DNA of 37,941 bases from Microcaldota archaeon (GCA_027334165.1 DAHWXM010000006.1:1-37941); one strand, 5' to 3'. Shown: positions 17,763 through 27,137, numbered from the stretch's first letter. Translations and numbers: made by a program. The notes: generated from the sequence alone by a model not told the origin.

Positions 17763-18800
17763 ATGCCAAAAGACAAGACTAGGGACAAGCTCCTGGAGCT
17801 ACTTGCACAGGGCAAGAAGTACACACAGGGCGAGCTTGCCAAAGAGCTTGGAACCAAGCAGTCTGCCATATCAAAACAGCTAAAGCGCATGGAGAAGCGG
17901 GGCTGGGTCATAGGTCATGGAACTACCTCCAATCGCCACTTCGAGCTTACCAAAAATGGAATAAGCGCAGCGCAGAATCCCTCTCAAAATGGAATAAGTA
18001 GAGCCTCAAAACCTGAAAATGGAATAAGCTATACGGGCAATGTGTTCCTTGTAATAAACGCTCTTTCCTTCAAGGAGATGATCGAAGGAGCTGTCAACCT
18101 CAAGGATACTGAGAAGGCTAAGAAAGCCTTGATCCGAGTCGGTATGGACGGAATCGAAATAAAGCAGCTGGACTCAAGCGGGATATCGATGATCGTTGCC
18201 CGTATTCCGAAAGCGCAGTTCATATCATACAGGCTCGGCAGCCCTGAGAACATAGGCATATACGTGGAGAGAGTTTCAAGGCTGATAGAGAGCATGCCGA
18301 ACGACAAGGAATTAACCATAGCCGTACTGGAACAAGATGGCAAGAAGAGATTAAGGCTGGAATGCGAAGGAAATGTCAGTAGCGTTTCCATTGAAGAAGG
18401 CGTCAGAGGAATGGAAAAAGAGCCGCATGTCGTTTTCAAGTCCGTCGCAGAGATTGACGGCAAGCTGCTGCATAAAACCGTCCGTGAGGTTGCTAAGGCT
18501 GGTGATGACCCTACTGTAGCGGTAAAGATAAGCAAGGACGGCCTCGGCCTGGCAGCCAGGCTGGAGGGCGGGGGATATACTCGCAGAACATTCGACAGAT
18601 CGCAGGTAAGAGTGAAGGCAGACGCTCAGGAACAGATCGCAGCATATAAGACGGAATACATAGAGAGCATGCTCAAGGGGCTAAAGAAGGACACGCCCGT
18701 AACCATTCAATTGACTACAAAAGAGCCCATCAGAATCAGCTATCGCATGGACGGAGTCGACTTCGCATACTATCTGGCCCCGTACATAGAAGATGAATGA
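17763..18800 (+). CDS. winged-helix/HTH domain fused to a full-length PCNA-like DNA sliding clamp
   Basis: N-term RDKLLELLAQGKKYTQGELAKELGTKQSAISKQLKRMEKRGWVIGHG (wHTH); C-term ~250 aa PCNA: VFLVINALSFKEMIEGAVNL..VGMDGIEIKQLDSSGISMIVARIPKAQFISYRLGSPENIGIYVERVSRLIES ... YKTEYIESMLKGLKKDTPVTIQLTTKEPIRISYRMDGVDFAYYLAPYIEDE. Confidence 0.85.
   Translation: MPKDKTRDKLLELLAQGKKYTQGELAKELGTKQSAISKQLKRMEKRGWVIGHGTTSNRHFELTKNGISAAQNPSQNGISRASKPENGISYTGNVFLVINALSFKEMIEGAVNLKDTEKAKKALIRVGMDGIEIKQLDSSGISMIVARIPKAQFISYRLGSPENIGIYVERVSRLIESMPNDKELTIAVLEQDGKKRLRLECEGNVSSVSIEEGVRGMEKEPHVVFKSVAEIDGKLLHKTVREVAKAGDDPTVAVKISKDGLGLAARLEGGGYTRRTFDRSQVRVKADAQEQIAAYKTEYIESMLKGLKKDTPVTIQLTTKEPIRISYRMDGVDFAYYLAPYIEDE
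17953..18028 (+). repeat. three copies of AAAATGGAATAAG (encode NGIS) in the linker of wHTH-PCNA
   Basis: Exact 13-mers at 17953, 17986 and 18016 (33- and 30-bp spacing). Confidence 0.8.
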
Positions 18801-18846
18801 TTCAAGAAGTAGCTATTAATATAGCGAATGCGATTTTATCTTTAAA

Positions 18847-19794
18847 GTGGAACTTATGACACTCTTAACAAAACACATAATTTACGCTATCATAGCCTTT
18901 GCTGTGCTCCTAGTGGTTGTGTATTTCGGTTTAATTTCATTTGTAGATATTCCCGCATGGGCAGCACTCATCATAGCGGCCTTCAGCATATATTATTCTA
19001 GCGAATCCTTGATTATGGACGTTAAAATCAAGCATTCTGAAGACTTGCACAAGTTCATCGCCGAATGGAAACGTGTAAATGAAGGGTTTTATTATAAGAT
19101 TATACCTCTAATGGGTGCAGAATTTCAGAAGAATGAGTTAAAGTTTACTAGACCTCAATATTCCCTAGAAAGTATAAACAATGACATATTATATACGGAT
19201 TTGACAAAGAACCATTTAGAAGGTAAATATAAGGAATTGCTAGAAAACTGGAGGAAGTACTGTAAGTTAGCCGAGGAATTTGAAACAAAGCTCAATGACC
19301 TACGCAGTTATATCCAAAAGTTAGTTATGAAAGAGCTAAGCACAGCAGGATTATCACAAACAATAGATTACAACTACAAAGGCAACGACGTAGTAAATCC
19401 ATGGTTTATAGATACATTGTTCTCAAATTATATCTCAGATATTGATAAAAGTCAACAGATAAAGGTACAGGAGATAAACTATAGCCTACCAGAAACACAA
19501 TCTATGGCAAAAGGATACCAAGTCACATTAACTAAGAATAACGGTTTGTTTAGCGGTTCCATAGCTATCGCACGCAACACACAAAATGCAGAGAAATATG
19601 TTGCTATTTTTGAGAACTTACAGAAGGAATCCTCTAACACAAAAGACAAAGAACTCAAAGCCATGTTAAGTGATATATCGAAGAAAGGCGAGGGCATCAG
19701 CACTTTGTTCCAAGAAGTATCTAAGACCCTAGTTGATTTAGATAAATATCCCGTATTCGGAGAAAAATGCGAATTTATTAGGAGAGCACTATAA
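18847..19794 (+). CDS. two-TM membrane protein with cytoplasmic helical domain
   Basis: IIYAIIAFAVLLVVVYFGLISFV and IPAWAALIIAAFSIYYS hydrophobic segments, then charged helical region; GTG start or internal ATG. Confidence 0.55.
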   Translation: MELMTLLTKHIIYAIIAFAVLLVVVYFGLISFVDIPAWAALIIAAFSIYYSSESLIMDVKIKHSEDLHKFIAEWKRVNEGFYYKIIPLMGAEFQKNELKFTRPQYSLESINNDILYTDLTKNHLEGKYKELLENWRKYCKLAEEFETKLNDLRSYIQKLVMKELSTAGLSQTIDYNYKGNDVVNPWFIDTLFSNYISDIDKSQQIKVQEINYSLPETQSMAKGYQVTLTKNNGLFSGSIAIARNTQNAEKYVAIFENLQKESSNTKDKELKAMLSDISKKGEGISTLFQEVSKTLVDLDKYPVFGEKCEFIRRAL

Positions 19795-19796
19795 GT

Positions 19797-21668
19797 TCAG
19801 AAGATGAAGTGATCGCTTTCAATATTAAAGGCGTCTTTAATCTTCTTCGATAGATCCTCATAACCTCCATCAATGTCATTCATTGTTTTCAATTGGTCGA
19901 AAAATACAACTTGGATGCCCTCTTTAATCAGTGCGTTCCGTATATCAAGTCTTCTGCTAAAAATTAATTCTGCTTCACTGGGTTCGTACTCATCTTCTTC
20001 GGAATCACCAATATCAATATCATACGTAAAGCCCATCACGAAAAGATATTTTTTGATCTCCTTGTTCACAGCAATATTATAGTCTTTCCTAATTTTTGTA
20101 TAATCTAGAGACTTGAAGAACTTCAAAACGTCTCCTATGTCTTTTTCGAGGTTCTTTGTCTTCAGCGACATTGTAGTCTTAGCTTGTACTAAGAATGCTG
20201 TTAAGTTATTCTCTGCAAGCACATCCAAGTCCGTTTTGTTAAAAGCTTTATGTAAGGCCAGGAGATTTGCTTTATAGCGTTTTAAGATGAACATGCAGGC
20301 TAAAAACTCTGTGGATAAACCCAGTGATAACTGTAATCTCTCTATTAATTCTTTTATTAAAATTGTGTCAAGATACCTCTCCGTGGTATAAGTTTTCAAT
20401 AAACTATAGGAAGTCTTTACGCTAATCAATGAGATATTTCTCTTATATACTTCTATTAGGCGGTCAAGCAAACGTTTTGTATCTGACTGATATCCCCCCT
20501 TGTTGAATAGCGCAATAGAATCAAATACTATCCAGTATGAGCCATTACTTATTCCAAGTGAACCAAACATAGGTACGTATATTGCATAGCTGTAAGCATA
20601 GTCTTTTTTAGTTCTGTATATGGGATCTTCGTGCTCAAACCTAATGAGCTCAACTTTCTGATTTCTTAAAGAACTATCCCACACATAACCAAGAATCAAT
20701 CGCCTTAATATCTCTGTGGCTTCATCCAACTCATAAGCCCTTTTATAGCCCATGAACTCTGTAGTACGTATTAATGATATCGGCCTATTCCTAAAAAGCA
20801 GTTCCATATCACCGTTGTCTTTTGCCACTTTAATACTAGTCGCCCTTCGCATTGATACCCTGCGGATTTTGAATATTTTTACACACTCGCAGTTGGTGAG
20901 CTCTCCAAGTTTTATACATGCTTGCCTAAGTGCTTCTAAATCAGATGCATTGTCGAATTCATTTTTTATGTTAGAATATACGGAAGACGACAGGTAATCG
21001 CATAGATACATAATACAATATTTATACCCTAAAATGATCTCCATTCTGCGAGAAAATAGATTCTTATTCTCAATTCCTAACCAAAAACTCCTTGCGCTCT
21101 CATTAGTCATCAAACTGTAAAACAACGTTCCTGGTTGATACTGGCTCTTATAATAACCATAGTTATTGATCAACCACCTTAGGACTGAGTAGCGAAATGC
21201 AGTTTCGTTCTCAATAACTTTTGTTGGTTTATATGTAGTATCAATTTGCTTTTTTGCAGACTTTAATGCCCGCTTTAATTTATTTGCCTGCTCAGATACC
21301 TCTTTCTCGGAGATGTTTTTAGAATGTAGAATCTTCATTAGTCTTTTAATCTCATCTCTAAGTTTGAAGACGTGTTTTATGTTTTTATCATATTTAGATA
21401 GTTTATGTGCAGCAGAACCACCTAACGTTCCTCTGCCCCAAGCGATATATTCATACGTATCAAAAGCACGGGTTAACCTTTCCATATGGTTGATTATATT
21501 TACTACCAACACACCAGAGAAATAGACGTATCCACGAAGTAGGTTGGATCTTGAACTAGACCTCCCGCATTTATCCAGAAAGTCGTCAAAATTCTCCTGT
21601 TCTAGAACTTTAGTCAAAATAAAATAGTCGTAGTAAAATGTATCGTATATTGTTGGTGATTTGTCCAT
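19797..21668 (-). CDS. orphan 623-aa protein with candidate PD-(D/E)XK-like C-terminal nuclease motif
   Basis: Intact long ORF; C-terminal KTDLDVLAENNLTAFLVQAKTTMSLKTKNLEKDIGDVLKFF resembles D...QxK nuclease core. Confidence 0.6.
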   Translation of the reverse strand: MDKSPTIYDTFYYDYFILTKVLEQENFDDFLDKCGRSSSRSNLLRGYVYFSGVLVVNIINHMERLTRAFDTYEYIAWGRGTLGGSAAHKLSKYDKNIKHVFKLRDEIKRLMKILHSKNISEKEVSEQANKLKRALKSAKKQIDTTYKPTKVIENETAFRYSVLRWLINNYGYYKSQYQPGTLFYSLMTNESARSFWLGIENKNLFSRRMEIILGYKYCIMYLCDYLSSSVYSNIKNEFDNASDLEALRQACIKLGELTNCECVKIFKIRRVSMRRATSIKVAKDNGDMELLFRNRPISLIRTTEFMGYKRAYELDEATEILRRLILGYVWDSSLRNQKVELIRFEHEDPIYRTKKDYAYSYAIYVPMFGSLGISNGSYWIVFDSIALFNKGGYQSDTKRLLDRLIEVYKRNISLISVKTSYSLLKTYTTERYLDTILIKELIERLQLSLGLSTEFLACMFILKRYKANLLALHKAFNKTDLDVLAENNLTAFLVQAKTTMSLKTKNLEKDIGDVLKFFKSLDYTKIRKDYNIAVNKEIKKYLFVMGFTYDIDIGDSEEDEYEPSEAELIFSRRLDIRNALIKEGIQVVFFDQLKTMNDIDGGYEDLSKKIKDAFNIESDHFIF

Positions 21669-21734
21669 TATCTATCCCGTATATGTTTATACTATTCAGA
21701 ATTATTAAGACCTTTCTGGTGACATAATAGTATT

Positions 21735-22430
21735 ATGGCAAAGAGAAGGGAATCGTCACCATACAAGTGGATTCTAGCAATTATAGTCATCGCAGCTCTG
21801 CTCATCGCTGCAGTTGTCATATCAAATATCTACAGCATGCCCTACATCAAGCCTTCAAGCTTCAATTCAAGCAACGTATCCAACTCCATGAAGCTAACAG
21901 TCACGATATCTAACCAGACAGTGGCATACGGAAGCAACATCTCAATAGAGGTCAGCCTCTTCAACACCGCCTCGCAGGCATACAACATATCAATACACGG
22001 CTACTATACGCAACCTAACACGATAACGCTGGGTTCAACGTCTCCATGCGGGAACTGGGAGATGCCACTTGGAATAGCCCTGTTCAAAGGCCACTATAAT
22101 CTGAGCGAAATAAGCAACGGCACAGGAGAGCTGCAGCTTTCAGAGCCTGGTGTATATTACGGTTGTCCTGCAGAACTGATTGCCACATCATACTACTTCT
22201 GGCCTCACAGCGATAACGCAACGGTCTACATACTCACAAGCGGAACGAACACATCCAAGTACGCAACTCTGCCCATACAGACTACTTTTGTAGTAGGAGG
22301 ATACTGGAGCAATTCTACCCTTTTCAGGAATCAATATGCCTTTAACAAATTCCCTGTAGGTAACTATACCGTAGTCGCTGGCAACGGCTACTGGAAGCGA
22401 TACGTAATAGGGTACTTCAGGGTCGAATAG
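21735..22430 (+). CDS. membrane-anchored extracytoplasmic protein
   Basis: MAKRRESSPYKWILAIIVIAALLIAAVVISNI anchor, then Asn/Ser/Thr-rich beta-type ectodomain. Confidence 0.55.
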   Translation: MAKRRESSPYKWILAIIVIAALLIAAVVISNIYSMPYIKPSSFNSSNVSNSMKLTVTISNQTVAYGSNISIEVSLFNTASQAYNISIHGYYTQPNTITLGSTSPCGNWEMPLGIALFKGHYNLSEISNGTGELQLSEPGVYYGCPAELIATSYYFWPHSDNATVYILTSGTNTSKYATLPIQTTFVVGGYWSNSTLFRNQYAFNKFPVGNYTVVAGNGYWKRYVIGYFRVE

Positions 22431-22526
22431 CTACGGCCTAGCCTATGCGCCAGCGCACGCCCAGGCACCCACGCCCCTTACAATTTAAATAATATAAATG
22501 AATTTATAGAATTTATATTCTGGTAT

Positions 22527-22542
22527 ATTCATTTAAATGAAT
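22527..22542. repeat. perfect palindrome ATTCATTTAAATGAAT flanked by direct repeats TCTGGTATA
   Basis: 16-bp palindrome; TCTGGTATA at 22519-22527 and 22549-22557. Confidence 0.6.
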
Positions 22543-22607
22543 GTATATCTGGTATACACACTTATATGCGAAAACAGGGCGAAAATCGACGGTATAAAAA
22601 TCCTCCT

Positions 22608-22653
22608 TGTCGGAGATGTGCCTGTGGCGCATATTGTGCTTCGGGCGATGCGC
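22608..22653 (+). repeat. 46-bp structured direct repeat, copy A
   Basis: TGTCGGAGATGTGCCTGTGGCGCATATTGTGCTTCGGGCGATGCGC; 41/46 identical to copy B. Confidence 0.85.
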
Positions 22654-22669
22654 TTCAAGTATGACCCGC

Positions 22670-23032
22670 TTAGGCCATTGCTTTTTGGAAGTATGCAGTA
22701 TCAAAGTATATTGCTGCAGAGTCAAGCTTGCCGTTTTTTACATTCCAAACCTCTGCCACGTCAGCACTGAATTTGTTTCCTTTTGGAGACATTAAGTCGT
22801 AGTTTACTATGACGCAGGCACTGTCGCCTTCTATTATCGTGCTTTTTATCTTCAGGCTTAACATTCCCTTGAAAAAGTTATTGTTAACATACGCTTCCCT
22901 CCCTATAGTCTCTTTAACCACCGTTCCAGTCAACGAGAAGGCATCGGATAAAATAGAACCAAAATCCCCTTTCTTCCGGAGCCCTTCATAATACTTATCA
23001 AGCAATTCTTTTGTCATATCCGAATCTGTCAT
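22670..23032 (-). CDS. NTF2/SnoaL-like small protein
   Basis: ELLDKYYEGLRKKGDFGSILSDAFSLTGTVVKETIGREAYVNNNFFKGM...ADVAEVWNVKNGKLDSAAIYFD typical of SnoaL-like folds. Confidence 0.6.
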   Translation of the reverse strand: MTDSDMTKELLDKYYEGLRKKGDFGSILSDAFSLTGTVVKETIGREAYVNNNFFKGMLSLKIKSTIIEGDSACVIVNYDLMSPKGNKFSADVAEVWNVKNGKLDSAAIYFDTAYFQKAMA

Positions 23033-23089
23033 TCTAACACCTACTACTATTGGTCTGAGAAAGAATAAAAGCCCAATTATCTGGTTTCC

Positions 23090-23135
23090 TGTCGAAGGTG
23101 TGCCTGCGGCACATATTGTGCTTCGGACGATGCGC
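23090..23135 (+). repeat. 46-bp structured direct repeat, copy B
   Basis: TGTCGAAGGTGTGCCTGCGGCACATATTGTGCTTCGGACGATGCGC; contains GTGCC-TGC-GGCAC and GCACA-TAT-TGTGC inverted repeats. Confidence 0.85.
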
Positions 23136-23295
23136 GCCTGGCACAGCGCTCGCAGAACGGGATACGGTATCCGTTTAGCGGAAGATACAGCACGGATACG
23201 CGCATTTTGAGCGGTTTTTGCGTGTCATGCACGTAATCTTTTTTTACATCGCGCTTATTATACTGGATTCTTGAATCAGATAATCGGAGTTTGGC

Positions 23296-23730
23296 ATGAC
23301 AACCAGAAAATCGGCAGGAAACGGAGTTAAAAAGGGGTTAAGTGATGAGGAGGTTGCCGCGATGAAGGAACGCATGCGGGAACTTAACGCGAACAGGGCT
23401 GGCGGAGAGAAGGCAGTGCTTGACGCAATCAACAGGATGAAGGAACCGGACCGCTCCATGGCGAAGCGCGTTCACGCAATAGTCATGGCAAGCGTACCGG
23501 ACATTTCGCCGAAGACGTGGTACGGGATGCCAGCGTACGCGAAGGGGGGCAATGTCGTATGCTTCTTTCAAAACGCGGGAAAGTTCAGGACAAGATACTC
23601 GACACTCGGCTTCAGCGACAAGGCAAACCTAGATAATGGCAGGATGTGGCCGACATCATTCGCACTGAAGGAACTGACTGAGGCCGAGGAAGCGAGGATT
23701 TCCGCGCTGATAAAAAAGGCGGTAAAGTAG
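23296..23730 (+). CDS. DUF1801-family protein
   Basis: [85 protein letters not shown]. Confidence 0.8.
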   Translation: MTTRKSAGNGVKKGLSDEEVAAMKERMRELNANRAGGEKAVLDAINRMKEPDRSMAKRVHAIVMASVPDISPKTWYGMPAYAKGGNVVCFFQNAGKFRTRYSTLGFSDKANLDNGRMWPTSFALKELTEAEEARISALIKKAVK

Positions 23731-23733
23731 GTA

Positions 23734-25806
23734 ATGCGAATGGCTAACGATCCCGTGTGCGGCATGTACGTGGACGAGGAAACGTCTAATCTGACAAGCG
23801 AAAAGGATAACAGAAGGTACTATTTCTGCAGCACGACGTGCAAACTTCAGTTCGACAAACCGGAGCTAGAGATGAGGACACTGAAGCGTGCGCTCGCCAT
23901 ATCATGGCCACTGACCTTGGCGGTTGCCGTGCTTACTTACGCCCTGAAGTTAAGCTACGGCAACTATGTGATGCTTGTGCTTGCGAGCATAGTGCAGTTC
24001 TACGCGGGGGAGAGGTTCTATGCCGGTATAATTGACGCCGTAAAGAACAGGTCGGCAAACATGGACACGCTGATAGCGATAGGCACTACCGCCGCGTGGG
24101 CGTACAGCGCAGCGGTGACACTCATGCCAGGCATAGTACCGGCGAGCAGCGTGTATTTTGACACGTCTACGATAATAATAGCGTTAATACTCACAGGGAC
24201 ATACATGCAGAGACTGGCAGAGGAGAAGGCATCCACTGCGATCTCTGCGCTAGTTGCCCTTCAGCCCAAAACGGCGCATGTGGTAAAGGTAAACAGAATA
24301 ACTGACATCAGGATAGAACTTGTTAAGAAGGGGGACGTATTGCTCGTGAAGCCAGGTGAGAAAATACCCACGGATTCTACGGTACTTTATGGTGAAAGCT
24401 CGGTTGACGAATCGATGATTACTGGAGAGAGCATGCCGGTTACGAAGAGGAGAGGTGACGGTGTGACCGGAGGTACCATTAATGTAACAGGCTCACTAAG
24501 GATTAAGGCAGCAAGGGTTGGAGAGGACACGGCGCTGGAGCAGATAATAAAGATCGTAAGGGATGCGGCCTCGAGCAAGGTGCCCATACAGAAACTTGCA
24601 GACAGGGTGTCGTCCTATTTCGTACCGGCGGTGGTGCTGATCGGCCTGGCGGCGGCGCTGGCGTGGTACTTTGTAGGGGGAGTAGGATTTGGCATTGCGA
24701 TGCTCATATTCGTCAGCGTTCTTATAATCGCATGCCCATGTGCCTTGGGGATAGCGACTCCGGCTGCGCTTCTGGTCTCTTCCGGGAAAGCCGCAAGGGA
24801 AGGCATACTGGTCAAGAGCGGGGAGAGCCTTCAGATGGCAAGCAAGGTTAATGTGATAGTGCTTGACAAGACGGGGACCCTGACCAAGGGCAAGCCCGAA
24901 GTCACTGACATCGTGCCGCTTTCCGATTATAGTGATAGGCAGGTTCTCGAGTTTGCGGCAATTGCTGAGAAGAATTCCGAGCACATCCTAGGAAAGGCAA
25001 TAGTGGAAAAATCGCACAGGGAAAGGATAAACGCGGAATTCCCAAAAGAATTCGAATACAGGCAGGGCTTCGGAATAACGGCGTTTGACAAGGACGGCAA
25101 AAAGATAACGATAGGCAACAGAGAGCTCTTCGGAGGCACCCTGCCGAAAGGTCCAGAAGGGCATCTCCGAAAGCTGGAATCTGGTGGAAAAACGACGCTC
25201 GTAGTTGGTGTTGATGACAAGATAGTCGGGCTGGTAGCGCTGGCCGACGTGTTGAAAGAGGACAGCAAGAAGGCAATTGGGGCATTGCAGGGCTCTGGGA
25301 AGGAGATATGGCTCGTGACCGGCGATAATGAACGCGTTGCCAATGCAGTAGCAAGGCAGCTGGGCATAAAGAACGTCGTGGCGCGGGCCAAACCCGAGCA
25401 GAAGATGGAAAAGATTATCGAGTTGCAGAAGTCAGGCAATATCGTGGCTATGGTGGGCGACGGTGTAAACGATGCGCCGGCGCTTACAAAGGCGGATCTA
25501 GGCATAGCCATAGGCACCGGGACGGACGTGGCCGTGCAGGCAGGCGGCATAATACTGATAAGGAATAGCATATACGATGCGTACATCGCACTGGAACTCG
25601 GCAGGAGGACGATGTCGAAGATAAGGCAGAACCTCTTCTGGGCATTCGGTTACAATGCGATACTGATACCCATCGCCGCTGGGGCACTTATACCGGTTTT
25701 TACCGTAAGCGTTTACAACGTCCTGCCCCTTCTGGCGGCGTTTGCCATGGCCTTCAGTTCGGTTACGGTGGTGTCAAACTCGCTGCTGCTCGGGAAATGG
25801 AACTAG
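23734..25806 (+). CDS. P1B-type heavy-metal (copper-type) ATPase with N-terminal YHS domain
   Basis: [15 protein letters not shown]...[12 protein letters not shown] (YHS), [14 protein letters not shown] (CPC), [25 protein letters not shown]. Confidence 0.95.
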   Translation: MRMANDPVCGMYVDEETSNLTSEKDNRRYYFCSTTCKLQFDKPELEMRTLKRALAISWPLTLAVAVLTYALKLSYGNYVMLVLASIVQFYAGERFYAGIIDAVKNRSANMDTLIAIGTTAAWAYSAAVTLMPGIVPASSVYFDTSTIIIALILTGTYMQRLAEEKASTAISALVALQPKTAHVVKVNRITDIRIELVKKGDVLLVKPGEKIPTDSTVLYGESSVDESMITGESMPVTKRRGDGVTGGTINVTGSLRIKAARVGEDTALEQIIKIVRDAASSKVPIQKLADRVSSYFVPAVVLIGLAAALAWYFVGGVGFGIAMLIFVSVLIIACPCALGIATPAALLVSSGKAAREGILVKSGESLQMASKVNVIVLDKTGTLTKGKPEVTDIVPLSDYSDRQVLEFAAIAEKNSEHILGKAIVEKSHRERINAEFPKEFEYRQGFGITAFDKDGKKITIGNRELFGGTLPKGPEGHLRKLESGGKTTLVVGVDDKIVGLVALADVLKEDSKKAIGALQGSGKEIWLVTGDNERVANAVARQLGIKNVVARAKPEQKMEKIIELQKSGNIVAMVGDGVNDAPALTKADLGIAIGTGTDVAVQAGGIILIRNSIYDAYIALELGRRTMSKIRQNLFWAFGYNAILIPIAAGALIPVFTVSVYNVLPLLAAFAMAFSSVTVVSNSLLLGKWN

Positions 25807-25880
25807 GCAGTTCACGTCACTGAACTGAACGGCATCCCGGCGTGTGAACGACGAGACAGGCATGCAACACATTTATAGCA

Positions 25881-27072
25881 GTGGGGTTTGCTATTGATCA
25901 GTACATCGGCCGTTTAATGGTGGATTATCTAACCTTGCCGGTAATACTTTTCTCCTTTGTGCTCGGAGAAATAATAGCGCTGAGGTTCAGGATTCCGCCA
26001 TTGATAGTTTTCCTTTTGATAGGCGCCCTGGTAGGAACATACGGTTTTGTTCAGCAGAGCGATACGCTCTCTTTTTTTAGGGGAACTCGGGAGCATACTG
26101 CTTCTTTTTGCGATAGGCACTGAATTTTCCATTGGCAGGCTAATCCATGATGGGTTCGGAAGGGCAGGCGCGATAGCGATAATCGAGATAGTCATTGCCA
26201 TGAGCCTCCTTTATTTCGCGTTCTCGCTGTGGTTTAGCCAGCCGATTGCCATAGTTCTCGCCCTTGCGTTCTCAATCACAAGCACCGGAACCACCGTCAA
26301 ATTGATACAGTCCTAAGGGTGCGGGAAGAAATTCAACATATCGCAGATGATACAGATAGGCATAATTGAGGATCTGGTGGCGGTGTTCGCATTTAGCGTA
26401 ATAAATTCGTTTGCGATAATACGTAGCCCAAAGCCGGAGGAGGTTGCCGTATCTTTTCTGGTATCGTTGGTGCTCTTTGTCATAGCTTACTACGTTTTTA
26501 CGCGACTGCTTAACAGGATAATTTACAGGTACAGGATAGTCGGAGAGGACATGCTGATGCTTGCGCTCGCGCTGTTGCTGCTGTTTGTCTCGATAGTGAC
26601 GTATCTCAACCTGTCAGCCGCGTTTGGTGCTTACATAGCGGGAAGCATAGTCAGCGAATGGAAAAGCAGGAACGGGACACTGGAGGAAGACATGAGGAAG
26701 TTCTCGTACACATTCATAGCCTTTTTCTTCTTCACCATAGGCCTTTCGGTGAACCTCTTTGTAATAGACTATGGGCTCTTGCTCGTGGTGCTGCCCTTGG
26801 TGGTGGCCGCAAAGTTCGTAAGCTTGTTTGGAGGGGGATTGGCAGTACTGAAGAACGTGAAAAGGCCTTTTTTCATGGCTGCGGGGATGCTCTCTATAGG
26901 AGAGCTCTCTCTTGTGATAGTGAGCGCGGCGGTAGGATCCTCGATAATGCCGGAAAGCTTCTTCGGATTGTCGTCCTTTGTGGTATTCTTCTCAGTAATA
27001 ATATCGTATGCGATGGTGATAAACATCGACCGCATCTATCTCGCGATATCGCGTGTGCGTGGAAGCGCGTAG
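25881..27072 (+). pseudogene. Kef-type (CPA2) cation/proton antiporter disrupted by a frameshift and an in-frame stop
   Basis: Fragments 25881-26123, 26047-26316 and 26347-27072 are consecutive antiporter segments; frameshift at T7 run (~26070) and TAA at 26314-26316. Confidence 0.8.
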
Positions 27073-27137
27073 CTCGCTGGGCGGGGTTTGTGCGCATTTA
27101 CGCTGTATCCGTAGAGCCGCCGCGGCTATTCAGCGTG

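Larger units (their letters stand above)
9506..22660. mobile_element. putative tRNA-Asn-associated integrated element (right boundary uncertain)
   Basis: Tyrosine integrase 68 bp after tRNA-Asn, lower-GC cargo with RM system and orphan genes; weak imperfect repeat of tRNA-3'/flank sequence at 22641-22662. Confidence 0.5.

Noticed and set aside
22513-22795. ORFs 22513-22725 (-), 22537-22770 (+) and 22607-22795 (+)
   Set aside because: They run through the AT-rich palindrome, the structured repeat and the antisense of the SnoaL-like gene; no coding signal.
9580-23100. CRISPR array or cas genes in the accessory block
   Set aside because: No regularly spaced identical repeats with unique spacers and no Cas motifs; the 13-bp triple repeat lies within a coding sequence.
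23734-23900. YHS domain on the metal ATPase as a novelty
   Set aside because: YHS-containing P1B ATPases are already well known.
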